A stretch of DNA of 5,887 nt from DASWJZ01 sp050728815 (GCA_050728815.1 JBOHKB010000198.1:1-5887); one strand, 5' to 3'. Positions 1-5,753 are shown, numbered from the stretch's first letter. Notes: generated by a model not told the origin, from the letters alone. Numbers and translations are program-made.

Positions 1-49
1 GGCGGAAGCCGGGATGACTTCGCGTTCGTGCCGACGATAGTTCGCGCAC
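1..49 (-). CDS. possible 5' end of a divergent gene, GTG start, runs off the left edge
   Basis: On the minus strand an AGGAGG (60 to 55) lies five bases before a GTG (49 to 47), and the frame stays open for 16 codons to the window edge, beginning M-R-E-L-S-S-A-R. The ribosome binding site is close to ideal, which is the main reason to believe it. The product cannot be recognised from 16 residues. If real, it is divergent from the glycine-zipper gene at 127 and shares the AT-rich control region at 80-120. A gene reading rightward and ending at the TAG at 38-40 (frame 2) is the alternative explanation for this edge. I favour the divergent gene only weakly. Confidence 0.35.
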   Translation of the reverse strand, partial: MRELSSARTRSHPGFR

Positions 50-79
50 GTTTTCCTCCTGGCTCGTTTTTTGATGACG

Positions 80-120
80 ACCTCCTGTATTATTTCTATA
101 ATACACTAACATCAGGAGGT
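80..120 (+). promoter_or_regulatory. inverted repeat pairing the Shine-Dalgarno with an upstream anti-Shine-Dalgarno
   Basis: ACCTCCTG (80-87) is the exact reverse complement of CAGGAGGT (113-120), which holds the ribosome binding site of the gene at 127. The AT palindrome at 86-105 lies almost wholly inside the resulting loop. A transcript starting upstream of 80 could hide the ribosome binding site in this stem. A transcript from the TATAAT at 97-102 would lack the left arm and leave it free. On the other strand the left arm reads as a second AGGAGGT, but no ATG, GTG or TTG lies at the right distance after it. Confidence 0.45.
86..105. promoter_or_regulatory. perfect palindrome, candidate repressor operator over a -10 box
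   Basis: TGTATTAT (86-93) and ATAATACA (98-105) are exact reverse complements around a TTCT centre. The right arm contains TATAAT (97-102), a perfect consensus -10 that would place transcription start near 109, shortly before the ribosome binding site at 114-120. A weak -35 candidate, TTGATG (71-76), is 20 bases away, longer than usual, so an activator or a different -35 may be involved. The stretch is strikingly AT-rich for this GC-rich window. Dimeric repressors of the PadR, GntR, MarR or TetR type bind such palindromes; which one, if any, cannot be told from the sequence. Confidence 0.55.
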
Positions 121-126
121 AGAGTC

Positions 127-273
127 ATGTTTGATGATCCCGTTGCCAAGCGGACGGCTATTGCCGCTGCGATCGGTGCCGTGGTTGCGATTCCGGTCCC
201 GTTCGTGGGGCCGCTCTTCGGGGCCGTGGTAGGGGCGGGCGTCGGCTATTTCTCGGCTAAACGCAGAGGCTGA
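127..273 (+). CDS. small glycine-zipper membrane peptide (48 aa)
   Basis: The ATG at 127 is chosen because AGGAGGT (114-120) precedes it by six bases. The frame is open further upstream, but those codons would run through the control region. The product has a short charged start (DDPVAKR, residues 3-9), a hydrophobic helix at about 10-22, a P23-V-P25 turn and a second helix at about 27-42. Glycines at 28, 32, 36 and 40 form a perfect G-x3-G-x3-G-x3-G zipper, and the tail is basic (A-K-R-R-G). This predicts a helical hairpin that packs or oligomerises in the inner membrane. Glycine-zipper peptides of this size include stress-related membrane proteins and some toxins or bacteriocin-like peptides; nothing here decides between them. 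The gene is real with good confidence; its function is unknown. Confidence 0.75.
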   Translation: MFDDPVAKRTAIAAAIGAVVAIPVPFVGPLFGAVVGAGVGYFSAKRRG

Positions 274-363
274 CGCCTACGTCACTGCTTGACGTCTCGT
301 GCGGGCGGAAAGCAGACCTAGCGCCCGGCGAAGGCCCAGCAGAAGCTTGCGCATCGGGACGCA

Positions 364-1593
364 ATGGGGCCTGATGCCGCCATGCCTCGACGCTCCTATC
401 TACGCGACACGAGCGAGCATGCCGACCATCGGGTCAGTCCGATGGAGTTGTTCTTCGACCTGGTGTTCGTGTTCGCGGTTACCCAGTTGTCGCATTATCT
501 GCTGGAGCACCACACGGTCCTCGGCGCCGTGCAGACGCTGGTGATGTTCCTCGCCGTCTGGTGGGCCTGGATCTACACCGCGTGGGCGACCAACTGGCTC
601 GACCCCGACCTCCCGGCGGTGCGGTTGAAGCTGGCTGTCGTGATGCTCTTGAGTCTGGTCCTTTCCAGCTCGATTCACGATGCTTTCGGCCGTCTCGGCC
701 TGGTTTTCGCGCTGGTCTATGTCGCCATCCAGCTCGGACGGACCCTCTACACCGCCTGGGCCAGGGGCGAATGGCGGCGCGGCGAGTCGAAGAACCTCAC
801 CCGCGCCAGCCTCTATTTCGTCGCCTCGGCCCCGCTCTGGATCGTCGGCGGCCTCGACCCCGATCCTTGGCGCCGACTGCTGTGGTGGGCGGCGGCGCTG
901 GCGATCGAATATGCCGGCCCGGTGCTCTTCTTCGCCCTTCCCGGCCTCGGGCGCTCGACGCCGGAGGAGTGGAATATCAGCGGCGCGCACATGGCCGAGC
1001 GCTGCGCCCTGTTCATCATCATCTGCCTTGGCGAGAGCATTCTCGTTACCGGCGCGACCTTTGCGGAACTGGACAAGGATGGGCCAACGATCCTCGCCTT
1101 TCTGATCGCCTTCGTTGGATCGGTCGCCATGTGGTGGATCTATTTCGACATCGGCGCCAAGCGAGGCAGCGATCGGATCGAGCACGACGCGCGGCCCGGG
1201 CTGATCGGTCGCGCGGCCTATACCTATGGCCATATTCCGATCGTCGCCGGGATCATCGTCCTCGCGGTCGTCGACGAGCAGGTCTTGACCCATCCCGTCG
1301 GCCATCTCGAGCCTTTCTTCCTCGCCTCGCTCATCGGCGGCGCCTTCCTGTTCATCGGCGGAACGATGGTCTTCAAGCGCCTGACCAGTCCCATTCGCCG
1401 GCTGCCTCTCTCGCACCTCGTCGGCCTCGTCCTGTTCGCTTTTCTCGGCCTCTGGGGCCTCCTCGCCCATCCCCAGCCATTGCATGTCGGCCTGGCCGGA
1501 GCAGCGACCATCGTCATCATAGCCGTCTGGGAATGGGGCTCGTTCCATGGCGGCTGGATCGAGCGCTGGGCACGTTTTCTGGAGGCGAAGTGA
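364..1593 (+). CDS. LtrA-family (low temperature requirement A) membrane protein
   Basis: The 409-residue product is a multi-pass inner-membrane protein with about ten hydrophobic segments. It carries both hallmarks of the LtrA family: E-L-F-F-D-L-V-F-V-F near residues 28-37 followed by T-Q-L-S-H (40-44), and A-E-R-C-A-L-F-I-I-I-C-L-G-E-S-I around 211-226. Length is normal for the family. LtrA was named from a Listeria locus needed for growth in the cold, but its biochemical activity is not established. The start at 364 has only a weak upstream GGGAC; the in-frame ATG at 382 is a fair alternative and both precede the conserved core. The stop is 54 bases before the ferritin-like gene, so co-transcription is likely. 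A TTGACG at 289-294 could be part of its promoter, but no convincing -10 follows. Confidence 0.88.
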   Translation: MGPDAAMPRRSYLRDTSEHADHRVSPMELFFDLVFVFAVTQLSHYLLEHHTVLGAVQTLVMFLAVWWAWIYTAWATNWLDPDLPAVRLKLAVVMLLSLVLSSSIHDAFGRLGLVFALVYVAIQLGRTLYTAWARGEWRRGESKNLTRASLYFVASAPLWIVGGLDPDPWRRLLWWAAALAIEYAGPVLFFALPGLGRSTPEEWNISGAHMAERCALFIIICLGESILVTGATFAELDKDGPTILAFLIAFVGSVAMWWIYFDIGAKRGSDRIEHDARPGLIGRAAYTYGHIPIVAGIIVLAVVDEQVLTHPVGHLEPFFLASLIGGAFLFIGGTMVFKRLTSPIRRLPLSHLVGLVLFAFLGLWGLLAHPQPLHVGLAGAATIVIIAVWEWGSFHGGWIERWARFLEAK

Positions 1594-1647
1594 AGGAACC
1601 AATCCCGGTCGCCTGCCGGCCTGCATGGTCACACCCGCTTCATCTTC

Positions 1648-2397
1648 ATGAACGACCACTTCGGGAGGACGCTTGCATTGCGCAGGCCAAGGGCAGATTA
1701 CAGAGTCATGGTTGCCTGGTTCCGCCGACGTTACCTGGATTTGCTCGGATCGATCTACATCTACAACGAGCATCGTGGGTACACCGCGATCGACCGGGTC
1801 CTCGAGGCGGTTCGCGCGCGTTCGCCGGACGATCATGCCCTCATCGCCTCGATCGAGAAGCACCGGGCGGATGAACGCAAACATTATGTGATGTTCCGCC
1901 GGTGGTTCGAGCTGCGCGGCGTCATGCCGTACGCGGTGGACCGGTCCTGCGGCCATATCGACCGGTTCGTCGAGATCATGTTTCGGTCGACGATCGACAA
2001 ACTCGACACCCAGACCGTCATCGACCGCGACGAGCTTTTCGAGCGGCTTTGCCGCGTCATCTCGCTCACCGAGCAGCGTGGCCACCGCCAGGTAGAGATC
2101 CTTCTGCGTCACCCGCTGGTACGGGACGACAGGATACTGATGCGCATCTTCCGCATCATCGAGAGGGACGAACCGAGCCATTGGGCTCCCTATGACGGGT
2201 GGCTGAAGGCACACGGCAAGCGTGACCCCAAATGGTGGGAGCGCGCCGTCGACAGCTTCATTCATTCCGAGCTGCTGTTCCTCAAACTCCCGATATTGTT
2301 CCTGACGCCGCGTCTCCCGCGCCGAACCGACTGGGCGGACGCGGCCGATCCCGCCGATCAATCGGCCTCCTCGTTCAGCCTGGCGGGCAGCGGCTGA
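1648..2397 (+). CDS. ferritin-like di-iron protein of unknown substrate
   Basis: The 249-residue product shows the ligand pattern of a four-helix di-iron carboxylate protein. Numbered from the ATG at 1648, the candidate ligands are E41 (in Y-N-E-H-R-G), E76-x-x-H79 (D-E-R-K-H), E142 (T-E-Q-R-G-H) and E175-x-x-H178 (D-E-P-S-H). This is E, ExxH, E, ExxH in the usual order, consistent with an oxidase, hydroxylase or iron-binding role. I do not recognise a closer family. After the bundle there is a hydrophobic stretch near 211-222 (L-L-F-L-K-L-P-I-L-F-L), which may seat the protein on the membrane. The TGA is directly followed by the ATG of the GtrA gene, so translation is probably coupled. The ATG at 1648 has no clear ribosome binding site; an in-frame TTG at 1678 has GGGAGGA eight bases upstream and may be the true start, giving 239 residues with all ligands retained. 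Confidence 0.85.
   Translation: MNDHFGRTLALRRPRADYRVMVAWFRRRYLDLLGSIYIYNEHRGYTAIDRVLEAVRARSPDDHALIASIEKHRADERKHYVMFRRWFELRGVMPYAVDRSCGHIDRFVEIMFRSTIDKLDTQTVIDRDELFERLCRVISLTEQRGHRQVEILLRHPLVRDDRILMRIFRIIERDEPSHWAPYDGWLKAHGKRDPKWWERAVDSFIHSELLFLKLPILFLTPRLPRRTDWADAADPADQSASSFSLAGSG
1663..1669 (+). promoter_or_regulatory. ribosome binding site favouring a TTG start at 1678
   Basis: GGGAGGA at 1663-1669 is the best Shine-Dalgarno near the start of the ferritin-like gene and lies eight bases before an in-frame TTG (1678-1680). It falls inside the reading frame if the ATG at 1648 is used. The next in-frame ATG is at 1708, too far to be served by it. Confidence 0.45.
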
Positions 2398-2871
2398 ATG
2401 AAAAGCAGCACCGCCGCTCCCGAGGCGGACTCCGTAGCGGTGGCGACCCGTCCGCAATCGAGGCGCATCGTCGACCGGCTGCTTTCGCTGAACGCTGCGG
2501 CGATGCTGGGGCGGAACACCGTCGTAAGCTGCTGCACCTTCGTCTCGGGGCTGGTCCTGCTCTGGCTGCTCGTAGAGAAGCTGGGCGTGGCCAAGGTGCC
2601 GGCAGCGGCACTTTCGTTCCTCTTCGCGACGACGCTTCATTATGTGTTCGGCCGGACCTGGATCTTTCGTGGAACCGAACGGGGTGTGGCCGCTGGCTAC
2701 GTCTATTTCCTGATCAATGCCGGCGCTGGCCTCGTCGTGACGACGACCCTCTTCGCCGCAATGATCGCGCTCACGTCGATCAATTATCTCGTCGCGCGGG
2801 TGCTGGTTTCGGTGGTGGCGGGCCTCGCCATGTTCCTGCTCAACGCGATCCTGAACTTCCGCCGTCTCTAG
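2398..2871 (+). CDS. GtrA-family four-helix membrane protein
   Basis: The 157-residue product has four predicted membrane helices at about 42-58, 65-83, 101-124 and 130-153, the normal GtrA topology and size. After helix 2 comes H-Y-V-F-G-R-T-W-I-F (81-90) and after helix 4 comes L-N-F-R-R (152-156), both typical GtrA sequence. The N-terminal ~35 residues are polar and cytoplasmic. GtrA proteins are linked to flipping of polyprenyl-phosphate-linked sugars, as in O-antigen glucosylation, and are often paired with a glycosyltransferase, as here. The ATG follows the previous stop with no gap and lacks a strong ribosome binding site, which fits translational coupling. The donor sugar and acceptor cannot be read from the sequence. 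Confidence 0.88.
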   Translation: MKSSTAAPEADSVAVATRPQSRRIVDRLLSLNAAAMLGRNTVVSCCTFVSGLVLLWLLVEKLGVAKVPAAALSFLFATTLHYVFGRTWIFRGTERGVAAGYVYFLINAGAGLVVTTTLFAAMIALTSINYLVARVLVSVVAGLAMFLLNAILNFRRL

Positions 2872-2874
2872 CCG

Positions 2875-4002
2875 ATGCGGATTGCCCTTTTCTCAGGCAA
2901 TTACAACTATCTGCGCGAGGGCGCCAATCAGGCGCTGAACCGGCTCGTCGATCATCTGGAGACGAAAGCCGGCTGCGAGGTACGCGTCTATTCGCCGGTG
3001 AGCGAAAAGCCCGCCTTCGAACCTGCCGGCACCCTTGTGCCTGTGCCTTCGATCGCATTGCCGGTGCGCAGCGAGTTTCGCCTCGCGCTCGGTCTCCCGC
3101 GCGCAATTCGCCACGACATCCGATCATTCGCGCCCGACCTCGTCCATGTCTCGACACCGGACATACTCAATACGCGTGCTCAGACCCTCGCAAAGCAGAT
3201 GGCTGTTCCGATCGTCGCGAGCATGCACACGCGGTTTGAGACCTACCTGGATTATTATGGCCTCGGCCGGTTTCGTCCGCTGGCCGAAGCCCATCTCCGC
3301 CGCTTCTATCGCCGCAGCGACCATGTTGTTGCCCCGACGCCTGCGCTGGTCAGCGAGATAAGACGAATGCGCGGAGATGACCAGGCGAGCGTGTGGTGCC
3401 GGGGAGTCGATCGCTCCCTGTTCAGTCCGGCGCGTCGCGATCAGGATTGGCGACGCGGCCTTGGCCTGGCGGACGACGAGGTCGCGCTACTGTTCTTCGG
3501 GCGACTGGTTCTCGAGAAGGGGATCGGCACTTTCGTGGAAGTCGTTCGGACGCTCCAGCGGCGCGGGGCACGGGTGCGGGCTCTGGTGGTCGGCGCCGGT
3601 CCCGCTGCGGGTCGGCTTGACGCTCTTCCCGGAGCCATTCTGACCGGACACCTCGAAGGAACCGCACTGGCGCGCGCCGTCGCGTCGGCGGACATCATGC
3701 TCACGCCGAGCACGACGGAGACGTTCGGCAATGTCGTGCTGGAAGCGATGGCGAGCGGCTTGCCCGTGGTGAGCGCGGATGCGCCCAGCGCCAGAGCAAT
3801 GCTCATCGACGGAGCGACCGGGCTGCTCTGCCCGCCGCGTGACACCGAAGTCTATGCAGACAGGATCATGGGGCTGATCGATGCACCCGACATCCGCCAG
3901 CAGATTGCGAGAGCCGCGCGGCAGGCAAGTAAGGCCTTCTCGTGGGATGCGGCATGCGAAAGTGTCGTGCGCGCCTATGTGTCCGCCAGAGGAACCGCCT
4001 GA
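2875..4002 (+). CDS. GT4-type (glycosyltransferase family 1) sugar transferase
   Basis: The 375-residue product has the two-domain GT-B layout. The N-terminal half (M-R-I-A-L-F-S-G at 1-8, glycine loop R-E-G-A-N at 14-18, H118 in S-M-H-T-R-F-E) would bind the acceptor. The C-terminal half begins near F-F-G-R-L-V-L-E-K-G (207-216), whose R210 and K215 match the donor-phosphate contacts of GT4 enzymes. It carries the E-x7-E motif at E282 and E290 (T-E-T-F-G-N-V-V-L-E). The sequence recalls glycolipid alpha-mannosyl and glucosyl transferases of the MgtA/PimB type, but donor and acceptor are inferred only by resemblance. It starts three bases after the GtrA stop with no clear ribosome binding site, so it is likely translated by coupling. 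It looks soluble or membrane-peripheral, with no signal peptide. It is the last gene of the block. Confidence 0.92.
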   Translation: MRIALFSGNYNYLREGANQALNRLVDHLETKAGCEVRVYSPVSEKPAFEPAGTLVPVPSIALPVRSEFRLALGLPRAIRHDIRSFAPDLVHVSTPDILNTRAQTLAKQMAVPIVASMHTRFETYLDYYGLGRFRPLAEAHLRRFYRRSDHVVAPTPALVSEIRRMRGDDQASVWCRGVDRSLFSPARRDQDWRRGLGLADDEVALLFFGRLVLEKGIGTFVEVVRTLQRRGARVRALVVGAGPAAGRLDALPGAILTGHLEGTALARAVASADIMLTPSTTETFGNVVLEAMASGLPVVSADAPSARAMLIDGATGLLCPPRDTEVYADRIMGLIDAPDIRQQIARAARQASKAFSWDAACESVVRAYVSARGTA

Positions 4003-4090
4003 CAGCACGGCCTTCGCGCCTTTCGGTCATCGCCCGCATGCCCGCAATGGGTCGGAGAGACGCATACGACGTCCTCCGTATTTAGTGATT

Positions 4091-4246
4091 TCAGCGGAAT
4101 TTCCACAACACGATAGGACGGCGCTTCGGAGGGGCGGGGCGGGGCGCCGGAATCCTCGAAGCCTCAAGCAACGCGTGTAGGCTTGTACTCGTTTCCGACG
4201 CCTCGCCAGCCGTTTCTGAAGGTTCGGGAGCGGACTGGTCAGCCAT
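4091..4246 (-). CDS. probable small proline-rich protein (51 aa)
   Basis: A minus-strand frame runs from the ATG at 4246 to a TGA at 4091-4093. Residues 2-19 are acidic and Ser/Thr-rich (A-D-Q-S-A-P-E-P...). A short helix-like stretch follows (S-L-H-A-L-L-E-A-S), then a proline-rich basic tail ending K-R-R-P-I-V-L-W-K-F-R. I do not recognise it, and it has no signal peptide or membrane segment. A GGGA sits six bases before the ATG; an ATG at 4261 in the same frame would add five residues. The frame stays open further upstream without a good start. Support comes from filling a 426-base gap, from a protein-like change of composition along its length, and from a stress-type promoter match just upstream. 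Against it, third-position GC is only about 60% by my count, lower than I would expect of genes in this window. Confidence 0.42.
   Translation of the reverse strand: MADQSAPEPSETAGEASETSTSLHALLEASRIPAPRPAPPKRRPIVLWKFR
4131..4145 (+). repeat. three tandem GGGGC units
   Basis: GGGGC occurs three times without interruption, preceded by GGA (4128-4130). The four G-runs could form a two-layer G-quadruplex on the plus strand. On the minus strand the same bases encode the A-P-R-P-A-P-P part of the small proline-rich ORF, so coding need alone may explain them. Confidence 0.5.
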
Positions 4247-4279
4247 TTCGGTTCCCAACATGTTCTGTGACGAAGGAAA

Positions 4280-4304
4280 AACGCTCAACCTTTCAATGGG
4301 TTTC
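4280..4304 (-). promoter_or_regulatory. candidate EcfG (general stress sigma) promoter for the small minus-strand ORF
   Basis: On the minus strand GAAAC (4304 to 4300) is followed after 16 bases by CGTT (4283 to 4280). The alphaproteobacterial EcfG consensus is GGAAC, 16-17 bases, CGTT, so there is one mismatch. Start of transcription would be near 4272, just upstream of the ATGs at 4261 and 4246. A one-mismatch match can arise by chance in a few hundred bases; position and orientation are what make it credible. Confidence 0.35.
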
Positions 4305-4369
4305 TCTTTCAATAACTGTTCGGGTGAGCCGGCGGGTCGGCCGTCCTACCGCGAGGGCTTTAACGGCAC

Positions 4370-4395
4370 GGACCCCCTCCCGCATCGAGCGCGTT
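4370..4395 (+). promoter_or_regulatory. candidate EcfG promoter for the DUF2383 gene
   Basis: GGACC (4370-4374) and CGTT (4392-4395) are 17 bases apart, one mismatch from the EcfG consensus GGAAC-N16/17-CGTT. Transcription would begin near 4402, leaving a leader of under 30 bases that contains AAAGGA (4416-4421), seven bases from the ATG at 4429. DUF2383-type proteins are plausible general-stress products, which fits. Confidence 0.42.
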
Positions 4396-4428
4396 ACCTC
4401 GACGTAAATCCCGAGAAAGGAAATCCAC

Positions 4429-4887
4429 ATGACCGAGACCAGTCACGACATCCGCACTCTCAATTCTCTCGTCGCAACCGTTATCGATAGCATCGAAGGC
4501 TATGAGGAATCGGCGAAGGATGCCGGCAGCAGTCGATTTGCGTCGATGTTCAACGACCGCGCGGCGGAGCGCCGTCAGGTTCTGACAAAGCTTCAGGCAG
4601 AGGTCAGTCGCCTGGGCGGGAATCCAGCGGATACCGGAACCACGGCCGGGGCGGCTCATCGCGGTTTCGTCAATTTGAAGTCCGTTGTTACCGGCCAGGA
4701 CGACAAAGCCATCATCAACGAAGTCGAGCGCGGCGAGGATCACATCAAGGAGAAATTTGAAGACGCGCTGAGGGACAACGATCTCTCCGCCCCGACGAAG
4801 TCCGTGATCCAGGAGTGCTTTGCTTCAGTGAGGCAGGGCCACGACCAAATGAGTGCTCTCAAGCATTCGATGGAAGCAACGAGCTAA
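4429..4887 (+). CDS. PA2169-family / DUF2383 four-helix-bundle protein
   Basis: The 152-residue product matches the PA2169-type (DUF2383) family, a soluble ferritin-like four-helix bundle. Helix 1 contains L-N-S-L-V-A-T-V-I-D-S-I-E-G-Y-E-E-S-A-K (11-30), equivalent to the family's D-G-x-x-G-Y core. R-A-A-E-R-R-Q (44-50) begins helix 2, and a G-G-N-P-A-D-T-G turn (63-70) follows it. Helices 3 and 4 fill the rest. The family has no proven activity; relation to ferritins suggests stress or metal handling. The ribosome binding site AAAGGA at 4416-4421 is well placed. The gene stands alone between the small minus-strand ORF and the convergent PilZ gene, and probably has its own stress-type promoter. 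It is only distantly related to the di-iron protein at 1648 and lacks that gene's paired ExxH motifs. Confidence 0.88.
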   Translation: MTETSHDIRTLNSLVATVIDSIEGYEESAKDAGSSRFASMFNDRAAERRQVLTKLQAEVSRLGGNPADTGTTAGAAHRGFVNLKSVVTGQDDKAIINEVERGEDHIKEKFEDALRDNDLSAPTKSVIQECFASVRQGHDQMSALKHSMEATS

Positions 4888-4923
4888 GCAACGAAGGGTC
4901 CGGCAGACCGACCCCAATTACGG

Positions 4924-4951
4924 CCGGCGGCGCGCCAGGGGGCGCCGCCGG
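4924..4951. terminator. GC-only hairpin between convergent genes
   Basis: CCGGCGGCGC (4924-4933) pairs perfectly with GCGCCGCCGG (4942-4951) across an eight-base loop. It lies between the DUF2383 stop (4887) and the PilZ stop (4965), where both transcripts must end. No U-tract follows on either strand, so it is not a textbook intrinsic terminator. It may still act bidirectionally, or protect 3' ends after Rho-dependent stopping. Confidence 0.6.
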
Positions 4952-4964
4952 ACCGCTCCCGCTC

Positions 4965-5684
4965 TCAGGGGAGCTCGCTGTCCCAGGCGCCGGTCTTGAG
5001 GCTGGCCACCGCCACCCTCTTCCCCAGCCATTCGGCCAGTTCCTCGAACTTGAGCGGCTTGTCGAACACGATGCCGGCATGGCCGTTCTTGTACCAGCGG
5101 ATGATGCCGCGGATCGGGCGGAGGCTCTCGACGGTGATGACGGTCGGCTTTCCGACGCATTGCCAGTCGTTGAGCTCGACCTTGACCCCGCCCAGCGAAA
5201 TGTCGCGCACCTCGGCGTTGTGATAGAGTTTGCCGATCCGGACGGTGGCGCCGCACTGTATTTCCAAGCGCGGCGGTCGCTGCACCTGCCCGCCCCGCTT
5301 GCTCGGCTTGGAGAGCAGCTTGCGAAGATCAACGTCGCGATCGAACTTGATCCCGATGAGGGGCGGCCGCGTCCAGACCAGCCGGCCCGACATACGGTGA
5401 TGCGAATTGAACTCGATGCAGATGTCCGAATCGACGGGCGGCATCGTGCCGGTCGTTTCGGCCATCAGCCCGCCGGCGGATATGTTCCAGATGCGGCAGA
5501 GATCCTGCCAGCCATCGGCCAGGAGCTTGGCGAGCGGAAGATCGGGCGCGATACGGCCCTCGCTCCGCCTTTCCGGCGGTCGCGGCACCTGCGTCGAGAG
5601 CGAAAAGGTGGTCGATTCGAAGGCCAGGTCATCGCGGCCAGCCTGTCGCCCTCCCAGTCCCCTTCGAATGAGCCCGACCAGCAT
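4965..5684 (-). CDS. tandem PilZ-domain protein, predicted c-di-GMP receptor
   Basis: The 239-residue product holds two PilZ domains. The first (about 36-118) has R40-x3-R44 and N67-x-S69-x2-G72, the complete c-di-GMP-binding signature. The second (about 134-212) has D161-x-S163-x2-G166, but its arginine motif is reduced to R136-P-P-R139, so it may bind weakly or serve as a dimer or partner surface. Both end in the expected beta-strand with a conserved aromatic (L-V-W at 102-104, I-R-W-Y at 195-198). No membrane segment or catalytic domain is present, so it is a soluble adaptor that would pass the second messenger to an unknown partner. The ATG at 5684 is supported by GGGAGG five bases upstream. 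It is convergent with the DUF2383 gene and divergent from parE. Confidence 0.9.
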   Translation of the reverse strand: MLVGLIRRGLGGRQAGRDDLAFESTTFSLSTQVPRPPERRSEGRIAPDLPLAKLLADGWQDLCRIWNISAGGLMAETTGTMPPVDSDICIEFNSHHRMSGRLVWTRPPLIGIKFDRDVDLRKLLSKPSKRGGQVQRPPRLEIQCGATVRIGKLYHNAEVRDISLGGVKVELNDWQCVGKPTVITVESLRPIRGIIRWYKNGHAGIVFDKPLKFEELAEWLGKRVAVASLKTGAWDSELP

Positions 5685-5710
5685 CGGAGCCTCCCACTAA
5701 GCTCGAGTCG

Positions 5711-5753
5711 GCCGATGCTAGGCTCATTGGGTTAACGCTTAGCCAAAATCGGC
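5711..5753. other. imperfect inverted repeat in the PilZ-parE spacer
   Basis: GCCGAT (5711-5716) pairs with ATCGGC (5748-5753), and inside it GGCT (5721-5724) pairs with AGCC (5741-5744), with the palindrome GTTAAC (5731-5736) in the loop. It sits 27 bases upstream of the PilZ start and may be a regulator site or a leader hairpin for that gene. The arms are short and chance is possible. Confidence 0.25.

Noticed and set aside
271..284. TGACG-CCTA-CGTCA inverted repeat on the stop of the glycine-zipper gene
   Set aside because: Only five base pairs with no U-tract; too weak to call a terminator.
561..1874. A 437-codon plus-strand frame overlapping the LtrA and di-iron genes
   Set aside because: Its translation is rich in Arg, Pro and His without domain or membrane pattern, as expected of a shifted frame of a GC-rich gene.
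400..2640. A 746-codon open frame on the minus strand, antisense to the LtrA, di-iron and GtrA genes
   Set aside because: It lies opposite three genes with clear family motifs, its product is low-complexity and charge-rich with no recognisable domain, and long antisense frames are common in GC-rich coding DNA.
4038..4085. A 15-codon plus-strand ORF after the glycosyltransferase gene
   Set aside because: Too short to judge, with no Shine-Dalgarno at proper spacing.
4069..4086. ATACG/CGTAT inverted repeat downstream of the glycosyltransferase gene
   Set aside because: Five-base arms with an eight-base loop and no T-run; chance is likely, so no terminator is called.
4183..4407. A 74-codon plus-strand frame in the gap before the DUF2383 gene
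   Set aside because: It crosses both promoter candidates, has no ribosome binding site and has a composition of random Arg/Thr/Ser codons.
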